Source of the DNA: CAISKJ01 sp046351555
Lineage (GTDB): Bacteria > Myxococcota_A > Polyangia > Polyangiales > Ga0077539
NCBI GenBank assembly: GCA_046351555.1
Contig: JAXLYI010000003.1
Span: 434,001-498,000, forward strand
Length of the DNA: 64,000 nt
Direction: 5' to 3'
Below are positions 51,283 to 59,897 of this stretch, piece by piece. Positions within the stretch are counted from its first letter, which is position 1. Each line of letters starts with the position of its first letter. The translations under genes and the position numbers were made by a program. The notes under the pieces were generated by a model. The model was not told the DNA's origin. It did no database searches and worked only from the letters and a program-made list of their open reading frames with translations.

Positions 51283-52953
51283 TCAGCCCGCCGTCCGCGC
51301 GCTCGGGCGCTCGTCGTCGGCCGCGCGCTGCCCGCGGGGTCGTCCGGCGGGCACGGCGCTCACGAAGAGCTCGCCCATCATCGCGCGCAGGCCCCCGAGG
51401 GCCACGTCGCGCTCGGCGCCTGCGAGCGCGCAGCGGTACACCAGCTCGCCCTCCTCGGGGCGCTGCTCCACTGTTCCGGCGCGCGTCGCCAGCAGCCGGA
51501 GCCCGCGCTCGCAGGGCGATCCCGCCTCCACCCGCACCGCGAGCGACGCGACCACCGCCTCGCCGAGCGCGCCCTGCGCCGCCTGCGCCTCGCACTCCAC
51601 CGCGAGCACCCCGCGCGCGTGCCGCCACCCGCGCCGCGGGACCACCCGCAGCCGCACCGAACCGCGCGTCGAAGCCTCGCCGCGAGCCCGCCACGAGGTC
51701 CGCGCGCGCCCGCCGCGCTTCGCGATCGACGCGAGGTCGCGCTCCACCGGGGCGAGCGCGGCGAGGTCGCCGGGGGCCGCGAGGCGCGACGACCACGCGG
51801 CCCACGCGAGCAGCGCGACGGCGAGCTCCGACGCGGCGACGGCCGCCCAGGCGTGCCCGAGCGACGCGCCAACCACACCAGTGACGACCGCGGCGAAGGC
51901 CACCACGAGCGCCGCGCCGCGACCGCGCGGGGAGGCCGAGCGCAGGAGGGCCGCCCGCACGTCGTCGGGGAGCGCGCGCGACGGGCCCTCGGGCGCAGCA
52001 GCGCGCGCGGATTGTGTCGGGAGCAGAACGCCGAGGGCCACGAGCGAGAGCCCGACGCCCGCCGGGAGCGCGTGCGGAACCCCGAGGAGGTGGAGCGACG
52101 GGAGCGCCACGCCCACCGCGCCTGCAGCATACGCGACCTGCGCGCGGCGCGAGCGGTCGGGGCCGCCGGGCGTGGCCTTCGCGAGGGCGCGCGCGAGCAG
52201 TGCCATCACCGCGAGCGCGACGCCTGCGGCCGCCGCTGCCTCGCCCCACGGGCGCGACGCGATCCGCACCACCGACTGGCGCCGCGCCTGCCCCGCCGTC
52301 AGCCACGGGAACACCCCGGGGTCGACCGCCACCCGCGCCACCCAGTGCTCGTTGGCCGGCTGGTGGCGCCGCACCGCATGAACGACGTCGCGTGAGAGCT
52401 CGGTGACGCTCTCGGCCTCGACGCCCGGGGTCTCATCACGGAGCCACTGCGCCTGGCGCGGCGCCCGCGGCAGCGCGACGCGGAGCTCGGCGCCCTCGAG
52501 CCCGCGGGCCCAGGGGACCGTTCGAACCTCGACGATCACGTCGGAGCCCGCGCGCCGGATGAGCCCCTGCGCGCGCAGCGAGGTGGTGTAGCGGAGCAGC
52601 ACGTCGACCGTCCCGCGCCGCACGCCCTGGTGCTCGTCGCCGAGCACGACCACGAGGCGGCCGGGCGCCGGGGTCCGCGTGGTGACGGGCATCGTCGCGC
52701 CGTTGCCGGCCACCGCGGTGGCCTCGACGAGCGCGAGGTCGGGGGGCAGCTCGGCGAGGTCGAACTCGTGCATCCGGCCGCCGAGCACCGTCCAGCGGAT
52801 GCGCATCGCCACGGTCGCGCCGCCGTCGCCGTCGACGCTCACCTCGGTGGCGAGGCCCGTCGGGCGCGCCTCCGTCCACGCGTGGGCCGCGCCCGTGGCG
52901 GCGAGCGCGGCGAGGGTGAGGAGCGCGGCGACGAGGCGGCGGAGGGGTCGCAT
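51283..52953 (-). CDS. Exported membrane protein, DUF2207-like
   Basis: The 556-aa product starts at ATG52953 with a signal peptide (LVAALLTLAALAATGAAHA). The first ~220 residues form a beta-rich extracytoplasmic domain (YTTSLRAQGLIRRAG). The rest holds several membrane helices (AAAAGVALAVMALLARALA, VALVVAFAAVVTGVVG) and a large cytoplasmic tail with basic segments (VRLRVVPRRGWRHARG). The overall layout resembles DUF2207 (exported domain, membrane helices, then a cytoplasmic part). No catalytic motif is visible. It is divergent from the SctL-like pair with 90 bp between, which shows no obvious promoter. Confidence 0.6.
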   Translation of the reverse strand: MRPLRRLVAALLTLAALAATGAAHAWTEARPTGLATEVSVDGDGGATVAMRIRWTVLGGRMHEFDLAELPPDLALVEATAVAGNGATMPVTTRTPAPGRLVVVLGDEHQGVRRGTVDVLLRYTTSLRAQGLIRRAGSDVIVEVRTVPWARGLEGAELRVALPRAPRQAQWLRDETPGVEAESVTELSRDVVHAVRRHQPANEHWVARVAVDPGVFPWLTAGQARRQSVVRIASRPWGEAAAAAGVALAVMALLARALAKATPGGPDRSRRAQVAYAAGAVGVALPSLHLLGVPHALPAGVGLSLVALGVLLPTQSARAAAPEGPSRALPDDVRAALLRSASPRGRGAALVVAFAAVVTGVVGASLGHAWAAVAASELAVALLAWAAWSSRLAAPGDLAALAPVERDLASIAKRGGRARTSWRARGEASTRGSVRLRVVPRRGWRHARGVLAVECEAQAAQGALGEAVVASLAVRVEAGSPCERGLRLLATRAGTVEQRPEEGELVYRCALAGAERDVALGGLRAMMGELFVSAVPAGRPRGQRAADDERPSARTAG

Positions 52954-53043
52954 CGGGGGGCCTCCGGGGAGTACCGCGCGCCCCGCGCGTCGCGCGAGTT
53001 TTCGGCGGCCCACCCCGCGCGCGAGCCGTGGCAGAGTGCGCCC

Positions 53044-53607
53044 GTGACCCCGCCCGCCCGCGTCGTGGCCGCGGTGACGGCGGCCTCCCTCGCCGGGGCC
53101 GCGTCGCCCGAACTCTGGGCCGCGCTCCCGCCGAACGACCGCGCGCTCGCCGAGGCGCTCCACGCGCGGCTGCGAACCGGGCGCTCGCGCGAGGAGGCCG
53201 CCCGCGCGGTGCTCGCCGCCCGCGCCGCGCTCGACCGCCCGGGGGACTCCGTCGACGACGCCCACCCCGGCGCGCTCGCCTACGCGCGCTGGCTCCGCGG
53301 GCTCGATGCGGTCGAGCGACCTCGAATCGCCCGCGCGCTCGACGCGTCGACCGCCGAAGCCGTACGCGCCGCATCCCCCAACGCGACACCATTCGACGCG
53401 GCGCTCGCCGGCGCGGCGGGCCACGCGATCGCCCTCGGCGCGAAGACGCTCAGCCGCCTCCCGACGGCGCGCGAGCTCGCGGCCCTCCTCGCCCTCGCGC
53501 GCGGCGCGGCGGACGTGCGGGAGGCCCCGATCATCCGTTGGGAGCGTTCGATCCGCGTGGCCGGACGTCAGGCTCCGCTCATCGCCCTGGCGGAGGCGGT
53601 GGCGTGA
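53044..53607 (+). CDS. Hypothetical protein coupled to SctL/FliH-like gene
   Basis: The 187-aa product starts at GTG53044 and overlaps the next gene by 4 nt. It is Ala/Arg-rich and mainly helical (AEALHARLRTGRSREEAARA, LAYARWLRGLDAVERPRIAR, LPTARELAALLALARGAADV), with no signal or membrane helix. SctK-like components of secretion systems are often encoded just before SctL, so it could be such a partner, but I see no specific motif; the call rests on position. Confidence 0.5.
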   Translation: MTPPARVVAAVTAASLAGAASPELWAALPPNDRALAEALHARLRTGRSREEAARAVLAARAALDRPGDSVDDAHPGALAYARWLRGLDAVERPRIARALDASTAEAVRAASPNATPFDAALAGAAGHAIALGAKTLSRLPTARELAALLALARGAADVREAPIIRWERSIRVAGRQAPLIALAEAVA

Positions 53608-54113
53608 GGGGCGCGGGCGGCATCCGCAGACTCGGCGCGAGGCCCGACGCCGTCCCCCTCGCCCTCGCCGAGGCCGAGCGCGAACGCCGCAAGGCAGCCG
53701 AAAGGGCGGCGTGGGCGGTGGCCGAGCGCGTCGCGTACGGGCGCTCGCTGGCGGCGGAGGAGGGCGCGGTGGTGGCGCTGGCGTGCGAGGTGGCGCGGGC
53801 GATCCTCGGGCGCGAGGCGGCGGCCGGACCGGAGGTGCTGCGCGACGTGGCGACGCGGGCGATCGCGCGGGTGCGGCGAGCGCGGTTGGTGGTTCTCCGC
53901 GTCCACCCCGACGACGAGGAGGGGGCTCGGGGGGCGGTGGGGGCGTGGTTCCCAGCGGGGGCGCGGCCGGAAGAGGTGGCGGTGGTGGGCGACGGCGCGG
54001 TGGCGCGCGGGGGCGTGGTGGTCGAGACCGAGCTCGGCCGGGTCGACGCGACGCTCGACCGGCAGCTCGAAGAAATCGCCCGCATCCTCGAAGGCGGCGC
54101 GCGGGTCGTGTAG
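53604..54113 (+). CDS. SctL/FliH-like type III secretion stator protein, isolated
   Basis: The 169-aa product has a Glu/Arg/Ala-rich coiled-coil N-terminal half (LAEAERERRKAAERAAWAV) and the FliH/SctL C-terminal domain: LVVLRVHPDDEEGARGAV, VVGDGAVARGGVVVETELG and RVDATLDRQLEEIARIL. These proteins regulate the type III ATPase (FliI/SctN) at the export gate. Here no SctN, SctV or other secretion gene follows; the next gene is an M50 protease. Start GTG53604 overlaps the preceding stop. It may be a relic or a repurposed stator. Confidence 0.72.
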   Translation: MRGAGGIRRLGARPDAVPLALAEAERERRKAAERAAWAVAERVAYGRSLAAEEGAVVALACEVARAILGREAAAGPEVLRDVATRAIARVRRARLVVLRVHPDDEEGARGAVGAWFPAGARPEEVAVVGDGAVARGGVVVETELGRVDATLDRQLEEIARILEGGARVV

Positions 54114-54130
54114 AAGAGCGCTCCCGCGCC

Positions 54131-55162
54131 GTGTCCTCGCCCGAACAGCCGCTCCCGATGTCCCCCGAGGAGGCCCTGCGCCCGTCGGACACGGGCGCGG
54201 CCTTCGCGCTCGAGCCGATCCGCTGGAAGCTCCCGCTCGCGCTCTTCCTCGCAACGCTCGCGAGCACTTTCTACGTCGGGGCCGGCCAGGCGCTGCGCCG
54301 CACGCCCTGGGAGGTCTTCGAGCAGCACCGCGCGGAGGGGCTCGGCGCGGGCGCGCGGGCCTTCGGCGCGGCGCTGGCGCGCGGGTGGACGTTCGCGCTT
54401 CCGCTGCTCGGGATCCTGCTCTGCCACGAGTTCGGGCACTACCTCATGGCGCGACGGCACCGCGTCCGGTCGAGCCTGCCGATGTTCATCCCCGCGCCCA
54501 ACCTCTTCGGGACGATGGGCGCGGTCATCTCGATGAAGGGCCGCATCAAGACGCGCGACGCGCTGGTCGACATCGGCGCGGCCGGCCCGCTGGCGGGGCT
54601 CGCGGTCGCGCTGCCGGTCACCGTCGTCGGGCTCTGGCTCTCGCGCGTCGAGCCCGTGGCGGGCCGCGAGGGCTTCGTGGTCGAGGGCGACTCGCTGCTC
54701 TACCTCGCGCTCAAGCGGGCGGTGTGCGGGCCCATCCCCGAGGGCCACGACGTGTGGCTCCACCCGGTCGCCTTCGCCGGCTGGGCGGGCCTCTTCGTCA
54801 CGATGATGAACCTCCTCCCCATCGGCCAGCTCGACGGCGGCCACGTGGCCTACGCGCTCTTCGGCATCCGCCACGACCGCTGGTCGCGCGGCCTCGCCTA
54901 CGCGCTCCTCGGCTTCGCCGCGCTCGTCGGCGCGTGGATCCGCTGGCGCTCGCCCGGCGCCACCCTCGACTCGGGCGCCTACGCGCCGGCGATCATCTGG
55001 GCGGTGTGGGCGCTGGTGGCGCGCGGCGTCTTGCGGCTCTCGGGCGACCAGCACCCGCCGACCACCGACGACCCGCTCTCCCCCGTGCGGCGGCGCGTCG
55101 CGGCCTTCACGCTCGCGTGCTTCCTGCTGCTGTTCATGCCGCTGCCGATCCGGATGGCGTGA
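54131..55162 (+). CDS. M50 family intramembrane metalloprotease (site-2 protease-like)
   Basis: The 343-aa membrane protein has the zinc motif HEFGH (H99, E100, H103) in its first protease helix, and NLLPIGQLDGGH with D235 as third ligand. Two to three extra hydrophobic helices and a SMKGRIKTRDALVDIGAAGP loop match the S2P/M50 family of about this length. It probably cuts membrane-anchored regulators such as anti-sigma factors. The start may be GTG54131 or ATG54158; both precede the first helix. Its TGA abuts the Fur gene's stop. Confidence 0.9.
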   Translation: MSSPEQPLPMSPEEALRPSDTGAAFALEPIRWKLPLALFLATLASTFYVGAGQALRRTPWEVFEQHRAEGLGAGARAFGAALARGWTFALPLLGILLCHEFGHYLMARRHRVRSSLPMFIPAPNLFGTMGAVISMKGRIKTRDALVDIGAAGPLAGLAVALPVTVVGLWLSRVEPVAGREGFVVEGDSLLYLALKRAVCGPIPEGHDVWLHPVAFAGWAGLFVTMMNLLPIGQLDGGHVAYALFGIRHDRWSRGLAYALLGFAALVGAWIRWRSPGATLDSGAYAPAIIWAVWALVARGVLRLSGDQHPPTTDDPLSPVRRRVAAFTLACFLLLFMPLPIRMA

Positions 55163-55624
55163 CTACTGGCGGCGCCGGGCGTCCTGCGAGCACGACGCGC
55201 AGAGGCCGTAGAGTTCGTGGCGGTGCGAGATCACCTTGAAGCCGTGCGCCGCGGCCACCCGCTGCTGCTCGGCCTCGATCGCGTCGTCTTCGAACTCCAC
55301 GATGAGCCCGCAGGCGGTGCAGATCAGGTGGTCGTGGTGCTGGTCGTCGACGAGTTCGAAGCGCGTCGCGCCCCCCTCGAAGCGCCGCTCGGCGACGATG
55401 CCACTCTCCTGGAAGACCCGCAGCGTGCGGTAGATCGTGGCCGCGCCGATCCGCTCGTCGCGCGAGCGCACCGCGCGGTGGAGCTCCTCCGCGGTGACGT
55501 GCCGCCCGATCGACGCGAACGTGTCGAGGATGAGGTCGCGCCGCGACGAGCTCTTCAGCTTGTTGCGGGTGACGTGCTCGCGGAGGCGGGCGCGGAGGGT
55601 TTCGACGTCGAGCGGACCGTGCAC
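55163..55624 (-). CDS. Fur family metal-dependent regulator
   Basis: The 153-aa protein has the winged helix (SSRRDLILDTFASIGRHVTA, AATIYRTLRVFQESGIV), the DQHHDHLICTACG metal segment and C-terminal structural-zinc pairs CTAC and CASC. It could be Fur, PerR or Zur; the HHDH run fits Fur/PerR. GTG55624 is chosen because the ORF extension to 55720 would overlap the upstream gene and lacks homology. It is transcribed with the upstream membrane protein gene (31-nt gap) or from its own promoter. Confidence 0.88.
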   Translation of the reverse strand: MHGPLDVETLRARLREHVTRNKLKSSSRRDLILDTFASIGRHVTAEELHRAVRSRDERIGAATIYRTLRVFQESGIVAERRFEGGATRFELVDDQHHDHLICTACGLIVEFEDDAIEAEQQRVAAAHGFKVISHRHELYGLCASCSQDARRRQ

Positions 55625-55655
55625 GACCGCAAGGTCGGGCCATGCACGACCTGCG

Positions 55656-56642
55656 TCAAGTTCCGGCTGGGGGATTCGTCGGGGCGGCTGCGTCCGCGGG
55701 AGCCCCGCCATCACCACCACCGTCGCCCGCGGGGGGCGCGTCGGGGACGGCGCTCATGCCGAGGCGCGCGATGCCGAGGGCGGCGCGGACGTCGTTGGCG
55801 ACCGCGCAGTCGTGCTGGCTGACGGTGGGCGCGCGCCCGCGCGGCGAGTCGGCCGGCGGCGCGGGCAGGCCCGCGATGCGGAAGGGGATGAGCACCAGGC
55901 CCTCGCCCGTGCCGCGCGCGCGGAGCACCTCGCGGCCGTCGCGGAGGTCGTAGACGTACACGCGCGTCGGGCCGTCGATGGAGAGCGGTGCCTCGTCGAC
56001 CGCGAGCACGAAGTAGCGCAGCCCGAGCGAGCGCTCGACGTCGGCACGGTCGCGGCGCAGCCGCAGGAGGAGGTCGGCGCGCAACGCGTGGACGCGCTCC
56101 GGCGTGTCGGCGTTGCGGATCTCCTCGAGGTGCGCGGGGAGCAGGAAGGCCCCCTTGTCCAGGAGCTCCCTCGCCCACGCGAACTGCACCCCCATGCACG
56201 CCAGGAGCTGGTCGGCGTAGCGGTGGCGGACGGAGGCCGCGAGGTCGTCGCGGCCGTGGATCTCCCCGAGCCGCGTGCGGGCGTAGAGCACGGGCTCGCG
56301 GGTGAGCTCCTCCCACGTGAGCGCGGGGTCGCGGCGCTCGCCCTGCCAGGGGCCGAGCGAGGCGAGGACGAGGGACTCGATGCGCGCGCGGCCGCCACGG
56401 TAGGCCGGCGCGAAGGGCGCGACGCGCTCGGCGTACTCGCGCGCGAGGGCGTCGCGCTGCCGCACGAGGTCGCGGTGCCGGAGCGTGAGCCAGACGGCGG
56501 GGAAGCCGATCAGCACGGCGAGGATCGGCCCCCAGAAGCGCCATCGCACGCGGGGCAGGAAGTCGAGCTCCTCGCGCGGGATCAGGCCGCGGTGGGGGGA
56601 GCCTTCGGGGGCGTCGGGGGGAGGGCTGGACGGGTCGGACAA
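55656..56642 (-). CDS. Single-pass membrane protein at the end of the leftward motor cluster
   Basis: The 328-aa product has a short acidic N-terminus, one membrane helix at ~34-53 (FWGPILAVLIGFPAVWLTL) and a large presumably periplasmic domain, mainly helical (LRADLLLRLRRDRADVERSL) with a few beta strands (GLRYFVLAVDEAPLSIDGP). It ends with a Gly/Pro/Ala linker. Its TTG start is supported by a strong AGGAGG at 56649-56654, 6 nt upstream. It lies 37 nt after the second ExbD/TolR gene, so it probably belongs to the motor operon. Confidence 0.65.
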   Translation of the reverse strand: MSDPSSPPPDAPEGSPHRGLIPREELDFLPRVRWRFWGPILAVLIGFPAVWLTLRHRDLVRQRDALAREYAERVAPFAPAYRGGRARIESLVLASLGPWQGERRDPALTWEELTREPVLYARTRLGEIHGRDDLAASVRHRYADQLLACMGVQFAWARELLDKGAFLLPAHLEEIRNADTPERVHALRADLLLRLRRDRADVERSLGLRYFVLAVDEAPLSIDGPTRVYVYDLRDGREVLRARGTGEGLVLIPFRIAGLPAPPADSPRGRAPTVSQHDCAVANDVRAALGIARLGMSAVPDAPPAGDGGGDGGAPADAAAPTNPPAGT

Positions 56643-56648
56643 GGGGAA

Positions 56649-56654
56649 CCTCCT
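56649..56654 (-). promoter_or_regulatory. Ribosome binding site deciding a TTG start
   Basis: CCTCCT on the plus strand reads AGGAGG on the minus strand, 6 nt before TTG56642. It is the strongest Shine-Dalgarno match in this neighbourhood and fixes the unusual start codon of the 328-aa protein. Confidence 0.7.
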
Positions 56655-56679
56655 CGCTTGCGACCGCGGGAGGCGACCG

Positions 56680-57264
56680 CTAGTTCGTCGCGGCGGCGCG
56701 GCCCTTGGTGACCGCGAAGTTCAGGCGCGTGTAGCCCGCCTGCGAGCAGGTGCGGGCGACGGCCTTGATGATGCTCCAGGGGGTGCGGCGGTCGATCTGG
56801 AAGACGATGTCGCCCTGGAAGGTCTCGCCCGGGTGCAGCACGGGGTACTCGCGCTTGGCCTGGTCGAGGCGCTCGAAGAGGCGGTCGATGCGCTCCACCG
56901 TGCGCACCTCGGGGGGGTTCGCCACGCGCTGCCCGTCCATGAGGATCGCCTGCTCGGAGATCGAGATGATCGGCGCCGAGATGAGGTTGTCCGCGTGCGG
57001 GATCGTCGGCACCTCGAGGTTCGCCGACGATTGCATCTGCTGCTGCGTCCCGAACTGCGAGAGGAGGAACACCACGGTGATGACCAGGTAGTCGATCATC
57101 GAGGTGAGGTTGAGGTCGGCGTTGACGCCCTTGTGCCCGCCGCCGCGGAGGCGGCGCTGCACCGTGAGGAGCGGGAGCTGGTGGTACAGCACCGGCTTGT
57201 TGGCGACCGGGCGGCCGAACGGCCCCGGCTTGAAGGGCATCTTGCCAGGCTTGCTGACGGGCAT
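56680..57264 (-). CDS. ExbD/TolR-family protein, second of the leftward cluster
   Basis: The 194-aa protein has a ~50-residue basic N-terminus, one membrane helix (MIDYLVITVVFLLSQFG) with the conserved proton-relaying Asp58, and a periplasmic domain ending DRRTPWSIIKAVARTCSQAG, closely parallel to the C-terminus of the rightward paralogue at 60540. ExbD/TolR proteins carry the pmf-driven motor's plug and periplasmic arm. It is 37 nt downstream of the first ExbD gene, in an operon order of TolQ, TolR, TolR. Confidence 0.88.
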   Translation of the reverse strand: MPVSKPGKMPFKPGPFGRPVANKPVLYHQLPLLTVQRRLRGGGHKGVNADLNLTSMIDYLVITVVFLLSQFGTQQQMQSSANLEVPTIPHADNLISAPIISISEQAILMDGQRVANPPEVRTVERIDRLFERLDQAKREYPVLHPGETFQGDIVFQIDRRTPWSIIKAVARTCSQAGYTRLNFAVTKGRAAATN

Positions 57265-57301
57265 CGGTGTCCTCGTTCCCTGCGCTTGGTGAAGGTCCCC
57301 G

Positions 57302-57778
57302 CTAGAGGAACCGGATGGTGACCTCGCCGCGGCTGGCGCTGCCGAAGACCTCGTAGACCACGTCCATCACCCGGATGATGTCCTCGTACTGCACCGCGGT
57401 GTCGGGCTGGAGCCAGACCTCGCGGTTCTGCGCGTTCGCCCGGTGCCGCTCGGTCAGCATCGTGCGGAGCTCGTCGTACCGCTGGTTGCCGGTCGAGGTG
57501 ATGTCCCGCATGTCGGTCGCGTTCACGCCCACCTTCAGGTTGGTCGGCGAGATCTGCACCTTGAGCTGATCCTGCGGCGTGTCCTGCGGCTGGTCGGGCG
57601 CCGGCGCGCCGCGCGGCTGCGAGGCCTGCACCGCGCCGATCTGGGTCCACACCGCCGTCATGAGCAGGAACGCGATGCACGACACCAGCAGGTCGATCAT
57701 CGGCACCATGTTGATCGGAGCGTCGACGGACTTCTTCCCTCCGCCGCCGCCTCCACCTTCGACTGAGACGCCACCCAT
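57302..57778 (-). CDS. ExbD/TolR-family protein, first of the leftward cluster
   Basis: The 158-aa protein has a Gly-rich N-terminus, a membrane helix NMVPMIDLLVSCIAFLLMTA with conserved Asp29, and a periplasmic domain. The latter includes VWLQPDTAVQYEDIIRVMDVV, the usual D-x4-Y-x-D-x-I-x2-M-D motif of ExbD. The ribosome-binding site GGAGGCG lies just upstream of ATG57778. It is 84 nt downstream of the TolQ-like gene. It probably forms a pmf-driven complex with that TolQ and the second TolR. Confidence 0.9.
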   Translation of the reverse strand: MGGVSVEGGGGGGGKKSVDAPINMVPMIDLLVSCIAFLLMTAVWTQIGAVQASQPRGAPAPDQPQDTPQDQLKVQISPTNLKVGVNATDMRDITSTGNQRYDELRTMLTERHRANAQNREVWLQPDTAVQYEDIIRVMDVVYEVFGSASRGEVTIRFL

Positions 57779-57862
57779 GACTTCTTCGCCTCCGTAGGGG
57801 GTGTTGCCGCCGCCACCGCCGGCGCGGCCTTCAGGCGCGCGACGGGGAGCGGCGGCAGACGG

Positions 57863-58534
57863 TCACGCTTCCTTGGCGCCCGCGACGTTGATCTTCGAGC
57901 GGTTGTTGGTCACGAGGTTGAGCACCTGCACGGTGGCCTCGTTGATGTCGTCCACCAGCGCCTGCGTCTTGCCGTTGAGGAGCGCGAAGGCGATGAGGCC
58001 GAGGATGGCGACGATGAGGCCGAAGGCCGTGCAGTTCATCGCCTCGGAGATGCCGCCGGCGAGGAGCTCCGCCTTGCGGGCCGGGTCGATCGTCGGGCCG
58101 CCCTCGTGCCCGCCCACCGCGCCGAACGCGGAGATGAGGCCCGTGATGGTGCCGAGGAGCCCCGAGAGCATCGCGAGGTTCGAGAGGAGCGAGAGGTAGG
58201 CGGTGCGGTGCTCGATCTTCGGCAGCTCGCGCAGCGCGGCCTCGTCCATCGCCGCCTGGACCTCGGAGTCGGGGCGGTTGACCTTCATCAGGCCCGACTT
58301 GACGATGCGCGCGAGGGGCGCCTGGGCGCTCGAGCAGAGCTTGATCGCACGCCCCACGTCGCCGGCGAGGATGCACTTCTGGACGTTCGACAGGAACGCA
58401 TCCTTGTTGATCGACGCCTTGAAGAGATACATCGCCCGCTCGATCGTGATCGCGATGACGAACACGCCCCAGAAGACGATGGGCCACATGCCCCAGCCGC
58501 CCTCCTTGAAGTGCGTCCCGATACTGTGCAACAT
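57863..58534 (-). CDS. MotA/TolQ/ExbB-family proton channel protein, leftward cluster
   Basis: The 223-aa inner-membrane protein has three membrane helices and the family TM2-TM3 core (LSNLAMLSGLLGTITGLISAFGA) with the conserved Thr in GLLGT, plus a cytoplasmic loop (SGLMKVNRPDSEVQAAMDEA). Strong GAGGAGG lies upstream of ATG58534. It is the first gene of the minus-strand cluster and could be driven by the candidate promoter at 58769-58799. Together with two TolR genes it mirrors AglRQS of Myxococcus gliding motility, which uses one TolQ and two TolR homologues. Confidence 0.9.
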   Translation of the reverse strand: MLHSIGTHFKEGGWGMWPIVFWGVFVIAITIERAMYLFKASINKDAFLSNVQKCILAGDVGRAIKLCSSAQAPLARIVKSGLMKVNRPDSEVQAAMDEAALRELPKIEHRTAYLSLLSNLAMLSGLLGTITGLISAFGAVGGHEGGPTIDPARKAELLAGGISEAMNCTAFGLIVAILGLIAFALLNGKTQALVDDINEATVQVLNLVTNNRSKINVAGAKEA

Positions 58535-58768
58535 CTTCCGTTTCCTCCTCAGCGCGAGATCTGGGCCCCGAACGCCGTAGGAAGCGCGAGGGGCGGGTGG
58601 TGGCGTGGCGTTCGTTCGACTTCCGGCGTGTGCGTCACCCTCGTTCGAGGCGGTGCAGCGCTCGCATCCGTCGGCTCGCCGGTGTCCTTACACGACCCGC
58701 GGCGTCCGATTCCAGTGCATTCCGCATCGCCGCGACAGATCCGAGGACGTTGTCGAGGGGACGCCGCG

Positions 58769-58799
58769 ATGATACCGCCACGACGGGTGACGGTGTCAA
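58769..58799 (-). promoter_or_regulatory. Candidate sigma-70 promoter for the leftward motor cluster
   Basis: On the minus strand, TTGACA (58799-58794) and TATCAT (58774-58769) are separated by 19 nt. The -35 is perfect and the -10 matches 5 of 6, though the spacer is slightly long. It would give a ~225-nt leader before ATG58534. Confidence 0.45.
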
Positions 58800-58936
58800 C
58801 TGCGCGGACAGACGGTCGCGGGCGCTGCCGCCGGCGGTGGTCGAGTGTCCGTGGATGAGACAGAGACAACGCCCCCCGCGCGGAGTTCCGCGTCGACGGA
58901 TCGGTCAGCGCATGCCGGGGCGGCGGCTCCTGGGCG

Positions 58937-58966
58937 TTGACACGGCGAGTTGGCGCGGGATACGGT
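58937..58966 (+). promoter_or_regulatory. Candidate sigma-70 promoter for the rightward motor cluster
   Basis: TTGACA at 58937-58942 and TACGGT at 58961-58966 are separated by 18 nt. The -35 is perfect; the -10 matches only 3 of 6. It would drive the TolQ gene at 59162 with a ~190-nt leader. Confidence 0.4.
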
Positions 58967-59161
58967 CCCGCCGCTTCGCTGCCGTCGTCCCCCCCGCCGT
59001 GAGTTCATGGCGGGGTGTCGAGGCGGCGGACGGTGACGACCCGGTGGCTACACACGAGGTGCTTCTCGGCGCCCCCTGGTTGCGATAGGGTTCCACCCCC
59101 TGAGGGATCCACCTCAGATCAACGAGTTCCGACAGACGACGAGTAAGGAGCGGAAGAGGCG

Positions 59162-59860
59162 ATGCAGTCGACGCTTGTGCAGTTGTTCCTGCTGGCGCAG
59201 CAGACCGGCGGCGGGGGGGCCCACGATCAGCCCGGCCTCGCGGGGCTCTACGAGCGGCTCGGCTGGCCGTTCTTCGTCAACATCTTCATCTCCATCGTCG
59301 TGCTGGCGACGATCGCCGAGCGGGTGATCTTCCTCTTCACGAAGTTCCGCGTGAACAACAAGGAGCTGCTCGGCCAGGTGAAGAAGCTCGTGCAGGCGGG
59401 CAACATCGACCGCGCGATCAAGCTCTGCGAGGCGGGCGACTTCCCGGTGTTCCGCGTCTTCCGCGCGGGCCTCACCAACATCAACCGCGGCGAGGAGGCC
59501 GTCATCTCCGCCATCGAGGAGAACATGATGGACGTCGAGCCGACGGTGGAGAAGCGCATCAACTCCCTCTGGTCGCTCGCCAACATCGCGACGCTCTTCG
59601 GCCTCCTCGGCACCATCCTCGGCCTCATCCACACGTTCGGCGCGCTCGACCGCGTCACCGACCCCGGCGCCCGCCAGCAGGCCCTCGCCCGCGGCATCTC
59701 CGAGGCGATGAACAACACCGCGCTCGGCCTCGGCATCGCGGTGGCCTGCATGGTCGCGCACCTCCTCCTCTCCGAGTGGAAGAAGCGCATCCTCGGCGAC
59801 CTCGAGCTCAACGTCTCGAAGCTGCAGAACCTCCTCACCATCGGCCGCCCGCAGGGCTGA
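59162..59860 (+). CDS. MotA/TolQ/ExbB-family proton channel protein, rightward cluster
   Basis: The 232-aa protein has three membrane helices (LGWPFFVNIFISIVVLATI; SLANIATLFGLLGTILGLIH; NNTALGLGIAVACMVAHLL), the family TM2 Thr in GLLGT and a cytoplasmic loop (LTNINRGEEAVISAIEENMM). It forms the pmf-driven stator with the two TolR proteins downstream. It is 37 nt before the next gene, and AGGAG is close to ATG59162. It is similar to, but clearly distinct from, the leftward TolQ. Confidence 0.92.
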   Translation: MQSTLVQLFLLAQQTGGGGAHDQPGLAGLYERLGWPFFVNIFISIVVLATIAERVIFLFTKFRVNNKELLGQVKKLVQAGNIDRAIKLCEAGDFPVFRVFRAGLTNINRGEEAVISAIEENMMDVEPTVEKRINSLWSLANIATLFGLLGTILGLIHTFGALDRVTDPGARQQALARGISEAMNNTALGLGIAVACMVAHLLLSEWKKRILGDLELNVSKLQNLLTIGRPQG

Positions 59861-59897
59861 CGTCGCCCCCCACCCCTCGCCGAGGTTCCACCGTCCG

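Larger units (their letters stand above)
58535..59161. other. 627-bp divergent intergenic region between two motor operons
   Basis: This is the longest non-coding stretch in the window. It contains no good ORF or RNA gene that I can recognise. It carries two candidate divergent sigma-70 promoters (listed separately). Between them lie short G+C-rich dyads but no clear operator. Its length suggests several regulatory sites for the motor clusters. Confidence 0.6.
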
